Notes: a model not told the origin generated them from the sequence alone. Counted from the first letter of the stretch, positions 39,123-48,411 are shown. The stretch is 64,000 nt of DNA from Salipiger profundus (GCF_001969385.1 NZ_CP014796.1:186001-250000), one strand, 5' to 3'. A program made the numbers and translations.

Positions 39123-39781
39123 CCTGCGCACTCTGGCATCCCAGTGACAACTTCGGCCCGCGCCGGCTCGGCGCGTGTGCCGACATGGTGGTGCTGCACT
39201 ACACCGCCATGCCAAGCGCCATCGCCGCGCGTGACTGGCTATGTGCCCCCGAAAGCCAGGTCTCGGCGCATTACGTGCTGGCGCGCAACGGCACCTGCTG
39301 GCAGCTCGTACGCGAGGACATGCGCGCCTGGCACGCGGGCCTTGGCGCCTGGGGCAGCGTGACCGAGGTCAATTCCCGCTCCATCGGCATCGAAATCGCC
39401 AATACCGGTGCCGAGCCCTTCCCCGAGCCGCAGATGGCCGCGCTCGAAACGCTTCTCGCCGGCATCCTGCGGCGCTGGCGGATCCCGCCCGAGCGGGTGA
39501 TCGGCCACGCCGACCTCGCGCTGGGTCGCAAGATCGACCCCGGCCCGAAACTCGACTGGGCCCGCCTCGCCCGGCGCGGCCTCGCCGTCCGGCCCCGGCC
39601 CGCGACACCGGGCGATTTCCACGCCGACGCACGCCGCGCCGGCTACCACGCCGACCCCGAGCACGACAGCGCCCTGCTCGCCGCCTTCCGCGACCGTTTC
39701 CGGCCCGGCGCCGAGGGCCCGCTCGACGACACCGACCGCGCGCTGATGGCCGATCTCGCCGCGCGCTGGCCCGCCGCCTGA
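39119..39781 (+). CDS. N-acetylmuramoyl-L-alanine amidase (AmiD-like), probable CTG start
   Basis: A peptidoglycan amidase of the PGRP/amidase_2 family. Zinc ligands: His in VVLHYTAM, His in VIGHADLALGRKIDPG, with SAHYVLARNGTCWQLV and the SIGIEIANTG strand. The first ATG is 39185, but in-frame sequence upstream reads LWHPSDNFGPRRLGACADMV, the conserved N-terminus of this family, so the true start is further left. No ATG, GTG or TTG exists in frame there; the CTG at 39119 overlaps the previous stop (CTGA), like the ATGA couplings elsewhere. There is no signal peptide, so it may recycle cytosolic muropeptides (AmpD-like). Confidence 0.8.
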   Translation: MTCALWHPSDNFGPRRLGACADMVVLHYTAMPSAIAARDWLCAPESQVSAHYVLARNGTCWQLVREDMRAWHAGLGAWGSVTEVNSRSIGIEIANTGAEPFPEPQMAALETLLAGILRRWRIPPERVIGHADLALGRKIDPGPKLDWARLARRGLAVRPRPATPGDFHADARRAGYHADPEHDSALLAAFRDRFRPGAEGPLDDTDRALMADLAARWPAA

Positions 39782-39840
39782 GCCGCCGCCCTCGCAACGT
39801 CGGGTCCGCAGGACCACGCCCGCCCCTTCTCCGGTTGCAC

Positions 39841-39892
39841 AAATACCCTCGGGGGTGAATTGGCCGCAGGCCAAGAGGGGGCAGAGCCCCTT
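39841..39892 (-). repeat. Intergenic hairpin repeat, copy 5
   Basis: Minus-strand copy between the amidase and metallo-hydrolase genes: GGGGCTCTGCCCCC hairpin, inner hairpin TTGGCCTGCGGCCAA, then CACCCCCGAGGGTATTT. The purine-rich AGAAGAAG end is missing or diverged here. Confidence 0.7.
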
Positions 39893-39949
39893 TACCGCCT
39901 CCCCGCATGCGCTACCCTCGCGGAGGTCACACATCCGGAGGCTACCATC

Positions 39950-40642
39950 ATGAAGATCATCTGGCTCGGACACGGCTCCTTCCGCATCGAGATCGAGGAT
40001 CAGGTCCTGCTGATCGACCCCTGGCTCGAGGGCAACCCGCTGATGCCCGACGACCGCGCCGACGAGGCGCTCGAGGGCGCGACGGAGATCCTGATCACCC
40101 ACGGCCATTTCGACCACACCAACGACATCGCCTCGATCTCGAAGAAGACCGGGCTCGCGGTCTCGGGCATGTTCGAGCTCGTCGGCCTGCTGGAAAGCCA
40201 GGGCGCCACGGCGGGCCAGGCCTTCAACAAGGGCGGCACCATCAGCTTCGGCAATGTGTCGGTGAGCATGGTCCCCGCCTCGCACAGCTCGTCGATGATG
40301 GTCGACGACAGGCCGCAGTACGCCGGCATGGAGACCGGCTTCATCATCCGCGGCGAGGGCAAGACCATCTACTTCTCGAGCGATACCACGATCATGGCCG
40401 ACATGGCGTGGATCGGCGAGTATTACAAACCCGACATCGGCATGCTCTCGGCGGGCGGCTACTACACGATGGACATGGAGATGGCCGCCTGGGCCGCCGC
40501 CAAGTACTTCGACTTCAAGACCGTGATCCCGATGCACTACCGCACCTTCCCGGCGCTGGCGCAATCGGCCGAGACGCTCGCCGCCGGGCTCCCCGGCGTG
40601 AAGGTGATCGAGCCCGAGGTGCTCGAACCGATCGGGCTCTGA
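39950..40642 (+). CDS. Metallo-beta-lactamase-fold hydrolase, UPF0173 type
   Basis: A 230-residue soluble metal-dependent hydrolase of the UPF0173/YtkL group. Metal ligands: His8 in WLGHGSFRIE, the THGHFDH cluster (His51, His53, Asp55, His56), VPASHSSS and FSSDTTIMADM, and the C-terminal His in VIPMHYRTFPAL. Substrate unknown; relatives are often annotated only as metal-dependent hydrolase. The ATG at 39950 gives the family N-terminus MKIIWLGHGSF. It is preceded by a repeat element and followed by a glycosyltransferase gene. Confidence 0.88.
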   Translation: MKIIWLGHGSFRIEIEDQVLLIDPWLEGNPLMPDDRADEALEGATEILITHGHFDHTNDIASISKKTGLAVSGMFELVGLLESQGATAGQAFNKGGTISFGNVSVSMVPASHSSSMMVDDRPQYAGMETGFIIRGEGKTIYFSSDTTIMADMAWIGEYYKPDIGMLSAGGYYTMDMEMAAWAAAKYFDFKTVIPMHYRTFPALAQSAETLAAGLPGVKVIEPEVLEPIGL

Positions 40643-40748
40643 CCGGGCTGCGCCGCAAGGCACCTTCCGGTCTGCGCCTCACGGTGCTTTCCGCCCCGCG
40701 CCCGATTGCCTATGGTGGCGCCAGACACGCGCCGGCGCGGGGACGGGA

Positions 40749-41750
40749 ATGGCAGGGCAGGAGCAGGACGGCGCAGGCCGCCTCAACGTGATGATCGTCG
40801 GCCAGTCCGGCCGCCTGCAGTACGAGGCGATCCTCTTCGCCGTCTCGCTGGCCCTGACCACCCCGCGCGCCCGGCTCTTCGTGGCCGAGCCGCAACCGGG
40901 GCCGCTCTGGCCCCGCGACCCGCGCATCACCGATTCCGAGGTGCGCGCCCTGCTCGAGGCCCATGGCGCGACCTTCGTGCCCTTCGAAAGCCGGCATTTC
41001 GGCGCGGAGTATCCCTACGGCAACAAGATCGAGGCGCTTTTCGCCCTGCCCGAGGGCGAGCCCTTCGTCTTCTTCGATACCGACACGCTGGTCCTCGACG
41101 ACCTCGACCGCATCCCCTTCGATTTCGCCCGTCCCACCGCCTCGCTGCGGCGCGAGGACACCTGGCCGAAGATCGAGCTCTACGGCCCCGGCTACACCGA
41201 AACCTGGCGGGCGCTCTACGACCGCTTCGGGCTCGATTTCGAAAGCTCGCTCGATCTCGCCTGGCCCGAGGAACACTGGCGCCGGCATCTCTACTTCAAC
41301 GCGGGCGTGTTCTTTTACGAGTGCCCGCACCGGTTCGGACGGCGCTTCCTCGATTACGCGCTCTCGATCCGCGACGACGCGCCGCCCGAACTGGTGTGCC
41401 AGAGCCTCGATCCGTGGCTCGACCAGGTCGCGCTGCCGCTGGTGATCCATTCCCTCGGCGGCGGCCGCGACACCCTGCCCCCGGGCCTGATCGACGGCAC
41501 GGTCACCTGCCATTACCGCAGCCTGCCGCTGCTCTACGCGCGCGAGGAGGACGCCGTGATAACCTTCCTCGAGGAGATCGCCGCGCCGAACCGGATCAAG
41601 CGGGTGCTGAAAGAGTACGAGCCGATCCGGCGGATGCTCTACCAGGGGCGCGGCCACAAGGCGCGCGCGCTCTTCGACCGCGAGAACCTGCCGCGCCTCG
41701 AACAGGGCTTTCGCAACAGGCTCAAGCGCGAAGGCTTCTGGATGCGCTGA
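40749..41750 (+). CDS. Putative GT-A-fold glycosyltransferase with a DTD motif
   Basis: A 333-residue protein without signal peptide or membrane segment. NVMIVGQSGRLQYEAILFA opens an alpha/beta domain; NKIEALFALPEGEPFVFFDT ends in the D-T-D metal-binding motif at Asp110-Asp112 (FFDTDTLVLDDLD), followed by YFNAGVFFYECPHRFG, a typical acceptor-side element of nucleotide-sugar transferases. The basic C-terminus (RIKRVLKEYEPIRRMLYQGR) could sit on the membrane surface. No family name is secure and neither donor nor acceptor can be inferred. It stands alone between a hydrolase and a propeller-protein gene. Confidence 0.65.
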   Translation: MAGQEQDGAGRLNVMIVGQSGRLQYEAILFAVSLALTTPRARLFVAEPQPGPLWPRDPRITDSEVRALLEAHGATFVPFESRHFGAEYPYGNKIEALFALPEGEPFVFFDTDTLVLDDLDRIPFDFARPTASLRREDTWPKIELYGPGYTETWRALYDRFGLDFESSLDLAWPEEHWRRHLYFNAGVFFYECPHRFGRRFLDYALSIRDDAPPELVCQSLDPWLDQVALPLVIHSLGGGRDTLPPGLIDGTVTCHYRSLPLLYAREEDAVITFLEEIAAPNRIKRVLKEYEPIRRMLYQGRGHKARALFDRENLPRLEQGFRNRLKREGFWMR

Positions 41751-41855
41751 CGCGGCTGGCGGAGTCTTTCCGATCCGTGCCCGTTCCGCTATCTTACCTT
41801 CGGAGACTTCCAGGGGCATGCTACGCTGTGGCTGCGCATTTGCCGGAGCATAGCC

Positions 41856-43007
41856 ATGGCGTATCCCACGAGTCTCCTGGTCGGCACCACCAAGGGTGCC
41901 TTCGTCATCGACGGCCCCGGGCGGGCCGGCTGGAATGTCTCGGGGCCGTTCTGCGACGGCTGGTCCATCAACCACATGGCCGGAGACCCCGACACCGGAC
42001 GGATCTGGGCGGCGGGCGGCAACGACTGGACCGGTGCCGGCGTCTGGCGCAGCGACGACCGGCGCGACTGGCGCCTCGCCAAGCTTGCCGACGGCGAGAT
42101 CGACGCATGGGTGCGCAACGATCCCGCGATGGGCGAGATGTTCGGCATGGTCCCCGCCGATCCCGCCCCATGGTCTGGCAGCATCAGCGCGCTTTGGTCG
42201 ATCCACCGCACGCCGGATGCACTCTATGCCGGGGCGAAGCCGGCGCGGCTTTTCCGCAGCACCGACGGCGGCGAGACGTGGGAGGAGCTGCGCGGGCTCA
42301 CCGATCACCCGTCATCGGACAGCTGGCAGCCCGGCGCGGCGGGGCTCACCCTGCACACCATCGTTTCGGCTCCGGAGGCTCCGGAGAAGCTCTGGGTCGG
42401 CATCTCGGCGGCGGGCGTCTTCGCCTCGGAAGACGGCGGTGCCACATGGGAACGGCGCAACCGGCGCTCGAACGCACCCGCGACGCCCTGCGCCCACCCG
42501 GCGGCGGGCGACGGCGTCGAGACCGGGCACTGCGTGCACAACATGCAACGCGCGGGTGGCGACGGCGACCTGCTCTACCAGCAGAACCACCACGGCGTCT
42601 TCCGTTCTCGGGACGGAGGGCGCAGCTGGGACGACATCACCAAGGGGCTGCCCTCGACCTTCGGCTTTCCCATCGCCGTGCACCCGCACGACCCGCAGAC
42701 GATCTGGACGCTGCCGCTCAACGGCGACATGGCGGGGCGCTTCCCGCCCGACGCACGCGCCGCGGTCTGGCGCTCGCGCGATGGCGGCGACAGCTGGGAA
42801 GCCTGCCGCGCGGGGTTGCCGCAGGAGAGCTGCTATTTCACCGTGCTGCGTCAGGCGATGGCGACCGATGGCCAGGAGGAGGCGGGCGTCTATTTCGGCA
42901 CCAACTCGGGATCGGTTTTCGCCAGCCTCGACGCCGGCGACAGCTGGAGCGAGATCGCGCGCCACCTGCCAACGGTACTCTGCGTCGAGGTGCTCGAACG
43001 GGCCTGA
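41856..43007 (+). CDS. Asp-box beta-propeller protein (BNR/sialidase-like fold)
   Basis: A 383-residue protein with five Asp-boxes: RSTDGGETWEEL, ASEDGGATWERR, RSRDGGRSWDDI, RSRDGGDSWEAC and ASLDAGDSWSEI, so it should form a six- or seven-bladed propeller. There is no signal peptide and none of the sialidase arginine triad is obvious, so calling it a glycosidase would be unsafe; relatives are annotated as exo-alpha-sialidase or WD40/YVTN-like. It starts MAYPTSLLVGTTKGAFVIDG. The spacer of 105 bp before it suggests its own promoter. Confidence 0.78.
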   Translation: MAYPTSLLVGTTKGAFVIDGPGRAGWNVSGPFCDGWSINHMAGDPDTGRIWAAGGNDWTGAGVWRSDDRRDWRLAKLADGEIDAWVRNDPAMGEMFGMVPADPAPWSGSISALWSIHRTPDALYAGAKPARLFRSTDGGETWEELRGLTDHPSSDSWQPGAAGLTLHTIVSAPEAPEKLWVGISAAGVFASEDGGATWERRNRRSNAPATPCAHPAAGDGVETGHCVHNMQRAGGDGDLLYQQNHHGVFRSRDGGRSWDDITKGLPSTFGFPIAVHPHDPQTIWTLPLNGDMAGRFPPDARAAVWRSRDGGDSWEACRAGLPQESCYFTVLRQAMATDGQEEAGVYFGTNSGSVFASLDAGDSWSEIARHLPTVLCVEVLERA

Positions 43008-43306
43008 TGCCCACGTCGGCGGGCCTTTCGGCCCGGGCCGTCCCCTAGATAGACCCAATGCTCCCCCGCCATCCCTGCAGCCTTCGGGATTAATGGCGCG
43101 CCACGCCTGTCGCGCGGGCTATCCCTACGGCCTGCGGTCGCCTGCCCGAACAACCTGCCGGAACGACGCGAAGAGCAACCGACGGTCACCCCCTTCCCCC
43201 GGGGCGGCCGTTTTTCGGGTGTCACGTCCCGCGCGGCCCACCGCCGTATTGTGAGGGCGCCCGCAATGTCTTACCCCTTTCCCGGAGGAACATGAGGGAG
43301 GTTTCC
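43008..43306. other. 299-bp intergenic stretch upstream of the sulfhydrylase gene
   Basis: A small hairpin CGGGCC/GGCCCG near 43018-43034 may end transcription of the propeller-protein gene. The rest holds no gene. A riboswitch would be plausible ahead of a methionine-pathway gene, but I find no SAM-II, SAM-V or SAM/SAH signature. Two adjacent ribosome binding sites (GGAGGA and GGGAGG) precede the two in-frame ATGs at 43292 and 43307. Confidence 0.6.
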
Positions 43307-44584
43307 ATGACTCACGGCTTCGACACCCTGCAGGTGCACGCGGGCGCACGGCCCGACCCGGCGACCGGCGCGCGGCAGACCCCGGTCTACCAGACCACGG
43401 CCTATGTCTTCCGCGACGCGGATCACGCGGCGGCGCTCTTCAACCTTCAGGAGGTGGGCTACATCTACTCCCGCCTGACCAACCCCACCGTCGCCGCACT
43501 GCAGGAACGTGTCGCGACGCTCGAGGGTGGTGCCGGCGCGGTCTGCTGCTCGTCGGGTCACGCGGCGCAGATCATGGCGCTGTTCCCGCTGATGGGGCCG
43601 GGACTGAACATCGTCGCCTCGACCCGCGCCTACGGCGGCACGATCACCCAGTTCAGCCAGACCATCAAGCGCTTCGGCTGGTCCTGCACCTTCGTCGACT
43701 TCGACGATCTCGCCGCCGTCGAGGCGGCCATCGACGAGAACACCCGCGCGATCTTCTGCGAGAGCATCGCCAACCCGGGCGGCTACGTCACCGACCTCGA
43801 CGCCATCGCGGCCATCGCCGACAAGGCCGGGCTGCCGCTGATCGTCGACAACACATCGGCCACGCCCTACCTGTGCAAGCCCATCGAGCATGGCGCGACG
43901 CTGGTCGTGCACTCGCTGACAAAGTACATGACCGGCAACGGCACGGTCACCGGCGGCGCGGTCATCGACTCGGGCAAGTTCGACTGGTCCGCCTCGGACA
44001 AGTTCCCCTCGCTCGCGGCGCCCGAGCCCGCCTACCACGGCCTGAAGTTCCACGAGACCTTCGGCTCGCTGGCCTTCACTTTCCACTCCATCGCCATCGG
44101 CCTGCGCGACCTCGGGATGACGCTGAACCCGCAGGCGGCGCATTACACGCTGCTCGGGATCGAGACACTCAGCCTGCGGATGCAGAAGCACGTCGAGAAC
44201 GCCACGCGCGTCGCCTCGTGGCTCGAGAACCACCCCGCCGTCGAGCAGGTGACCTATGCCGGGCTTCCGTCGTCGCCCTACAACGACCGGGTGTCGAAGA
44301 TCTGCCCGAACGGCGCCGGCGGCCTGTTCACGGTCGCGCTGAAGGGGGGCTACGAGAGCTGCGTGAAATTCGTCGACTCGCTGGAGATCTTCAGCCATGT
44401 CGCCAACCTCGGTGACGCGCGCAGCCTGGTGATCCACTCGGCCTCGACCACGCACCGCCAGCTTACCGAGGAACAGCAGATCGCCGCGGGCGCCGCGCCG
44501 AACGTGGTGCGCATCTCGATCGGCATCGAGGACCCCGAGGATCTCATCGCCGATCTCGACCAGGCTCTCGCCAAGGCGGGCTGA
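43307..44584 (+). CDS. metY: O-acetylhomoserine sulfhydrylase
   Basis: A 425-residue PLP enzyme of the Cys/Met-metabolism family that makes homocysteine from O-acetylhomoserine and sulfide, feeding methionine and then SAM synthesis. The PLP lysine is Lys206 in VHSLTKYMTGNGTV; IVDNTSATPYLCKP precedes it, and YSRLTNPTVAALQERVATLE is the subunit-contact segment. FDTLQVHAGARPDPATGARQ is the typical start, so I prefer ATG 43307 (MTHGF) over ATG 43292; both have good ribosome binding sites. metK elsewhere in the window uses the product downstream. A bidirectional terminator follows. Confidence 0.92.
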   Translation: MTHGFDTLQVHAGARPDPATGARQTPVYQTTAYVFRDADHAAALFNLQEVGYIYSRLTNPTVAALQERVATLEGGAGAVCCSSGHAAQIMALFPLMGPGLNIVASTRAYGGTITQFSQTIKRFGWSCTFVDFDDLAAVEAAIDENTRAIFCESIANPGGYVTDLDAIAAIADKAGLPLIVDNTSATPYLCKPIEHGATLVVHSLTKYMTGNGTVTGGAVIDSGKFDWSASDKFPSLAAPEPAYHGLKFHETFGSLAFTFHSIAIGLRDLGMTLNPQAAHYTLLGIETLSLRMQKHVENATRVASWLENHPAVEQVTYAGLPSSPYNDRVSKICPNGAGGLFTVALKGGYESCVKFVDSLEIFSHVANLGDARSLVIHSASTTHRQLTEEQQIAAGAAPNVVRISIGIEDPEDLIADLDQALAKAG

Positions 44585-44592
44585 GCGCAAGC

Positions 44593-44619
44593 GCCCGGGC
44601 GGACACACCCCGCCCGGGC
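44593..44619. terminator. Bidirectional terminator between convergent genes
   Basis: Perfect 10-bp stem GCCCGGGCGG / CCGCCCGGGC with a seven-base loop, between the sulfhydrylase stop (44584) and the convergent SIMPL gene stop (44633). Confidence 0.7.
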
Positions 44620-44632
44620 CGTTCGTCCGATG

Positions 44633-45316
44633 CTATTCGCCGAGCGAGAACACCATCGTCACGCGGGCGCCGATCACGGTTTCGCCCGCCGCGACCGGCA
44701 CCGAGGCCATGCGCGCCATCTCCATCATCGGCTCGGGGCGGTAGCCACCGCCCTGCTCGGAGATCGAGACCACCGGCCCGAGCGTCACGCCCGCGGCTTC
44801 GGCCAGCACCTTGGCCTTGGACATCGCGTCCTCTACCGCATCGCGCCGCGCGTCATCCTCGACCGGGCCCGGCTCCTGCAGGCCGAAACTCAGCCCCGAC
44901 AGGCGGTTTGCACCGTCCTCGGTCACGGCACCGAGCACGTCGCCGAGCTGCGACAGGTCGCGCACCCGCACCTGCAGGCGATTGCTCGCCTCGTAACCGG
45001 TGATCCGGGACTCTTCATCGCTGTTGCGGTCGTTCCAAACCGGCTGCAGCCCGATGTCCGAGGTCTGCCGGTCGCGCGCGGCGATGCCCATGGCATCGAG
45101 CCGCGCGATGATCGCGTCTGCGACCTCCGAGGTCGCCGCCATCGCCGCGCCGGCGTCTGCGTCCTGCGCGGTCACCCCGAGCGTGATGGTGGCCATGTCG
45201 GGCACGGCGGCGGCGCTGCCCTCGCCGGTGACGGTGAGCGTCGGGGCGCTGTCCTGAGCGGATGCCGCGACCGGCAGCGCGAGGGCGCAGAACAGAGCGA
45301 AAGCGAAACGTCGCAT
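44633..45316 (-). CDS. SIMPL (DUF541) periplasmic protein
   Basis: A 227-residue exported SIMPL-domain protein. Signal peptide MRRFAFALFCALALPVAASA. The mature part has the family pattern: LTVTGEGSAAAVPDMATITL, GAAMAATSEVADAIIARLDA, RDRQTSDIGLQPVW, GYEASNRLQVRVRDLSQLG, and AVEDAMSKAKVLAEAAGVTL. In E. coli the homologue YggE is linked to oxidative stress; here the role is inferred only. It is separated by 167 bp from the divergent large membrane-protein gene. Confidence 0.9.
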   Translation of the reverse strand: MRRFAFALFCALALPVAASAQDSAPTLTVTGEGSAAAVPDMATITLGVTAQDADAGAAMAATSEVADAIIARLDAMGIAARDRQTSDIGLQPVWNDRNSDEESRITGYEASNRLQVRVRDLSQLGDVLGAVTEDGANRLSGLSFGLQEPGPVEDDARRDAVEDAMSKAKVLAEAAGVTLGPVVSISEQGGGYRPEPMMEMARMASVPVAAGETVIGARVTMVFSLGE

Positions 45317-45483
45317 GGGAACCTCCTGTGAACATGCGTTCCGGCACCAGCTTCGAACGCCGCGCGTCCGGCTGCAAGACCCTGCCGCCCAAGCCTTCTT
45401 TCTCTGAGCGGTAAGCTGCTGTAGACTGTGGGCGTTTCGCTTGGGACTACCCAAGCAGGTCCGAGCAGTGATAGAGACCGCAT

Positions 45484-48411
45484 ATGGTACCGAACTCCGC
45501 GCTTTCCCTCTCATTCGAAGGCATTGCCCTTCTGCGCCGCGCCGACATCGGCTGGCGGCTGGTCGACGAGGTGGCGCTTGACCGGGACGATCTCGAGGCG
45601 GCTCTACGGGAGCTGTGCGAGACCGCCAGTGCCTCCGCGCCCGATGGCGCCGAGGTGCTGCTGATCCTGCCCGACGAACAGCTGCGCTACCTCGACATCC
45701 CGGCCCCGAGCGAGGACAGCCGGCTCGAGGAAGCCGCGGTGCGCAAGGCGCTCGACGGCGCCACCCCCTACGACGTGGAAGAGCTGGTCTACGACTGGCA
45801 CCGCCGGGACGGACGGCTTCAGGTCGCCGCCGCCGCGCGCGAGACGCTGGACGAGGCCGAGAGCTTCGTGCGCGCGCACGGTTTCGTGCCGGTCAGCTTC
45901 ACCGCGACACCGCCGCACGAGACCTTCAGCGGCACCGTGTCCTTCGGCGCGGCTTCCGGCTGGACCGGCGAAGCCCCTGACCGCCTGCCCGCGCCGGTGC
46001 AGATCGTCTGGGACTACGAAGATCTGCCGCCCCTAAACGACGACGAAGCGATCCAAGCGGACGAGAGCGCCACGGCTGCCGGGGGCAGCGCCGAGTCCGA
46101 CGCTGACCTGCACAAGTCCGTCCCGGACGCGGCCCGGTCGGATGCCTCGAACACGCCGGCGCCGGCAAATGCGTCCCCCGAACGCGCCTCATCGGAGCCG
46201 CGGCAGGCTGAAGCCGCGGCCCTCGCGCCGCTTCCCGGCGCCAACGATGCAACGGCCCGGCCCGGCAGTGCGCCATCGGCCGGGGCGAAGCCCGCTCCGG
46301 ATGCGGCGGTCGCACAGAAGCAGTCGACCGACCGCATCCCTCCCGCCGAGCAGGTGCAGAAGCCCGTGAGCTTCGGCGGCGGCATGTTCGGCCCCGGCGG
46401 CAACGCCCGCTCGGACAGCGAGAGCGACGCCGCGACCGAGGCTCCCGTGGTGCGACCGCTCAAGCCCGCCAGCGGCCCCGCCGCCCCACGTGCGGACGGC
46501 GACGCCCCGGCGGCGCCCAGCTTCTCGAGCATCCGCGCCACGCGCGACGCGCCCGCGGGTGGCCCGGCCCCGCTTGCGGCGGCACCGCAGGTCACTCCGG
46601 GAAACGAGCCCCGCGTCGCGCCGCGCCTCAAGGCCGAGGCCGTGACCGACAGCGCCGCGCCCACGGTCGGCGCCTCTGCCACCGGCAGCACCGCGAAGAC
46701 CGCGAACACGCCCAAGGTCGCGACGCCTTCCGCCGCTGCGCCCCGCAAGGCCGAGACAGCGACGACCCCGGCCAAAGCCGTCCCTTCGACGGCTGAGACC
46801 TCGACCCGCTCCGGCGCGGCAGAGGCGTCCGCGACGCCCCGGGCCGACGCGCCGAAATTCCAGAACGAGGCCCTGCGCCGGGTCGCGATGCGCCGCGCCA
46901 ACGGCGAGGATCCGGGCGCGGCCACCGTGGACACGCGCACCGTCGCCGCCGGCACCCTCGACCCCGAGGAAGAGCGCCGCCGCATGACCCTCTTCGGCGC
47001 CCGTCGCGAGGAACAGATCGGTGGCAAGCCGCGCTTCCTCGGCCTGATGCTGACCATGGCACTGCTGGTCTTCCTCGTGGGCATCGCGGCATGGGCGGCG
47101 GTCTTCCTCGACGAGGGGATCTCGCGCTTCTTCGCGCCATCCGAGTCCGAGGACACCACCATCGCCGCCGCGCCCCCGCCCGAGACGCAGGACACGCCGG
47201 CCCCTGCCGAAGCACCGGCCTCCCTCCCTGCCGATGACGCGCAGGCCGAGGACATCGCGGTGCTGCCGCCCGAGCCTGAGGCGGAGCCCTCCGAGGCGAC
47301 CGCGCTTCAGCCGATGGAGCCGGTTCCGGGGCACGAAGAGCCCTCGCCCGAGGAAGCCGCGGCCCGCTATGCCGCCACCGGCATCTGGCAGCGCGCCCCC
47401 GAGATGCCGATGCGGCCCATTCCCGACCTGGTCGAGGATCTCTACATCGCCTCTGTCGACCCGAAGGTCGGCCAGTTCGACGCGATCGCCCTGCCCCCGG
47501 CGCCCGGTCTGAACGAGGACGTCACGCTCGAGCCCCGGCGCCTGCCGCCCGGGCCCGACGTGCGCTTCGATCTCGACGAGAACGGACTTGTCCGTGCGGC
47601 GCCCGAGGGGGCGATCTCGCCCGACGGGCACCGGGTCTTTACCGGCGCGCCGCCGCAGGTGCCGCCGCTGCGCACACCGGTCGAGACCGACGACGCCCCC
47701 GAGGCGGCGGAAGCCGACGCCGTGGACCCCGCGCAGGACGCCCTGCGCGAGGCACGCCCCAATGCCCGCCCCGAGGATCTCGTGGAACAGAACGAGCGCG
47801 CGACGCTCGGCGGCAACTCGATTGCCGAACTTGCGGCCATTCGGCCCGTGCTGCGTTCGCCGCGCGTGCTGGAGCAGGCGGCCGCCGCGCCCCAGGCCGA
47901 GGACGACGCGCCGGAGACGGCCGCGACCGAGGAAGACGCCGCCCCGACAGAGACCGCCGAGGCTGCGGAAGAGCCCGAAGCCACCGCCGACACCGAGACC
48001 GCCGAGGAAGCCGCCCCCGAGCCCGAGGTGCCCACGGGCACCGCGCAGGCGGTCGCCGCATCGCTGCAGCCGCAGGGCCGCCCGAGCGACATTGCCGGCA
48101 TCGTGGACCGGGCCGAGCAGGTGCAGACGGCTGCCGTCCGGCGGCAGGCGGCACCGAACATCCCGCAAAATGCCAACGTGGCGCGGCAGGCCACGGTGCG
48201 AAACCAGATCAACCTCAGCCGGATGAACCTGATCGGCGTCTTCGGCAGCCCCTCGAACCGCCGCGCGCTTGTGCGGCTCTCGAACGGGCGGCTGCAGAAC
48301 GTGAAGGTGGGCGACCGGCTCGACGGCGGTCGCGTTGCCGCCATCGGCGAGGACCAGCTGCGCCTCACCAAGGGCGGGCGCAACATCGTGCTCGAAATGC
48401 CGAACGGCTGA
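45484..48411 (+). CDS. Large single-pass protein with GspL/PilM-like N-terminus and PilP/GspC-like C-terminus
   Basis: A 975-residue protein, not a family I can name. Residues 1-160 (LLRRADIGWRLVDEVALDRD, LLILPDEQLRYLDIPAPSED, AAVRKALDGATPYDVEELVY) resemble the cytosolic actin-like domain of GspL/PilM proteins. An Ala/Pro/Glu-rich linker runs to about 500, then a membrane helix near 518-541 (LGLMLTMALLVFLVGIAAWA). After a second disordered acidic stretch the last 80 residues (MNLIGVFGSPSNRRALVRLS, VKVGDRLDGGRVAAIGED) match the beta domain of PilP/GspC. It would span the inner membrane once and link cytosol with periplasm. No secretion or pilus genes are nearby. Confidence 0.75.
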   Translation: MVPNSALSLSFEGIALLRRADIGWRLVDEVALDRDDLEAALRELCETASASAPDGAEVLLILPDEQLRYLDIPAPSEDSRLEEAAVRKALDGATPYDVEELVYDWHRRDGRLQVAAAARETLDEAESFVRAHGFVPVSFTATPPHETFSGTVSFGAASGWTGEAPDRLPAPVQIVWDYEDLPPLNDDEAIQADESATAAGGSAESDADLHKSVPDAARSDASNTPAPANASPERASSEPRQAEAAALAPLPGANDATARPGSAPSAGAKPAPDAAVAQKQSTDRIPPAEQVQKPVSFGGGMFGPGGNARSDSESDAATEAPVVRPLKPASGPAAPRADGDAPAAPSFSSIRATRDAPAGGPAPLAAAPQVTPGNEPRVAPRLKAEAVTDSAAPTVGASATGSTAKTANTPKVATPSAAAPRKAETATTPAKAVPSTAETSTRSGAAEASATPRADAPKFQNEALRRVAMRRANGEDPGAATVDTRTVAAGTLDPEEERRRMTLFGARREEQIGGKPRFLGLMLTMALLVFLVGIAAWAAVFLDEGISRFFAPSESEDTTIAAAPPPETQDTPAPAEAPASLPADDAQAEDIAVLPPEPEAEPSEATALQPMEPVPGHEEPSPEEAAARYAATGIWQRAPEMPMRPIPDLVEDLYIASVDPKVGQFDAIALPPAPGLNEDVTLEPRRLPPGPDVRFDLDENGLVRAAPEGAISPDGHRVFTGAPPQVPPLRTPVETDDAPEAAEADAVDPAQDALREARPNARPEDLVEQNERATLGGNSIAELAAIRPVLRSPRVLEQAAAAPQAEDDAPETAATEEDAAPTETAEAAEEPEATADTETAEEAAPEPEVPTGTAQAVAASLQPQGRPSDIAGIVDRAEQVQTAAVRRQAAPNIPQNANVARQATVRNQINLSRMNLIGVFGSPSNRRALVRLSNGRLQNVKVGDRLDGGRVAAIGEDQLRLTKGGRNIVLEMPNG

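Noticed and set aside
41856..43007. Calling the Asp-box protein a sialidase
   Set aside because: The Asp-boxes show only a propeller fold; the arginine triad and Tyr/Glu nucleophile pair of sialidases are not evident, and there is no signal peptide.
43008..43306. Possible SAM-II, SAM-V or SAM/SAH riboswitch upstream of the sulfhydrylase gene
   Set aside because: I looked for the characteristic cores of these classes and found none; only small GC hairpins and two ribosome binding sites.
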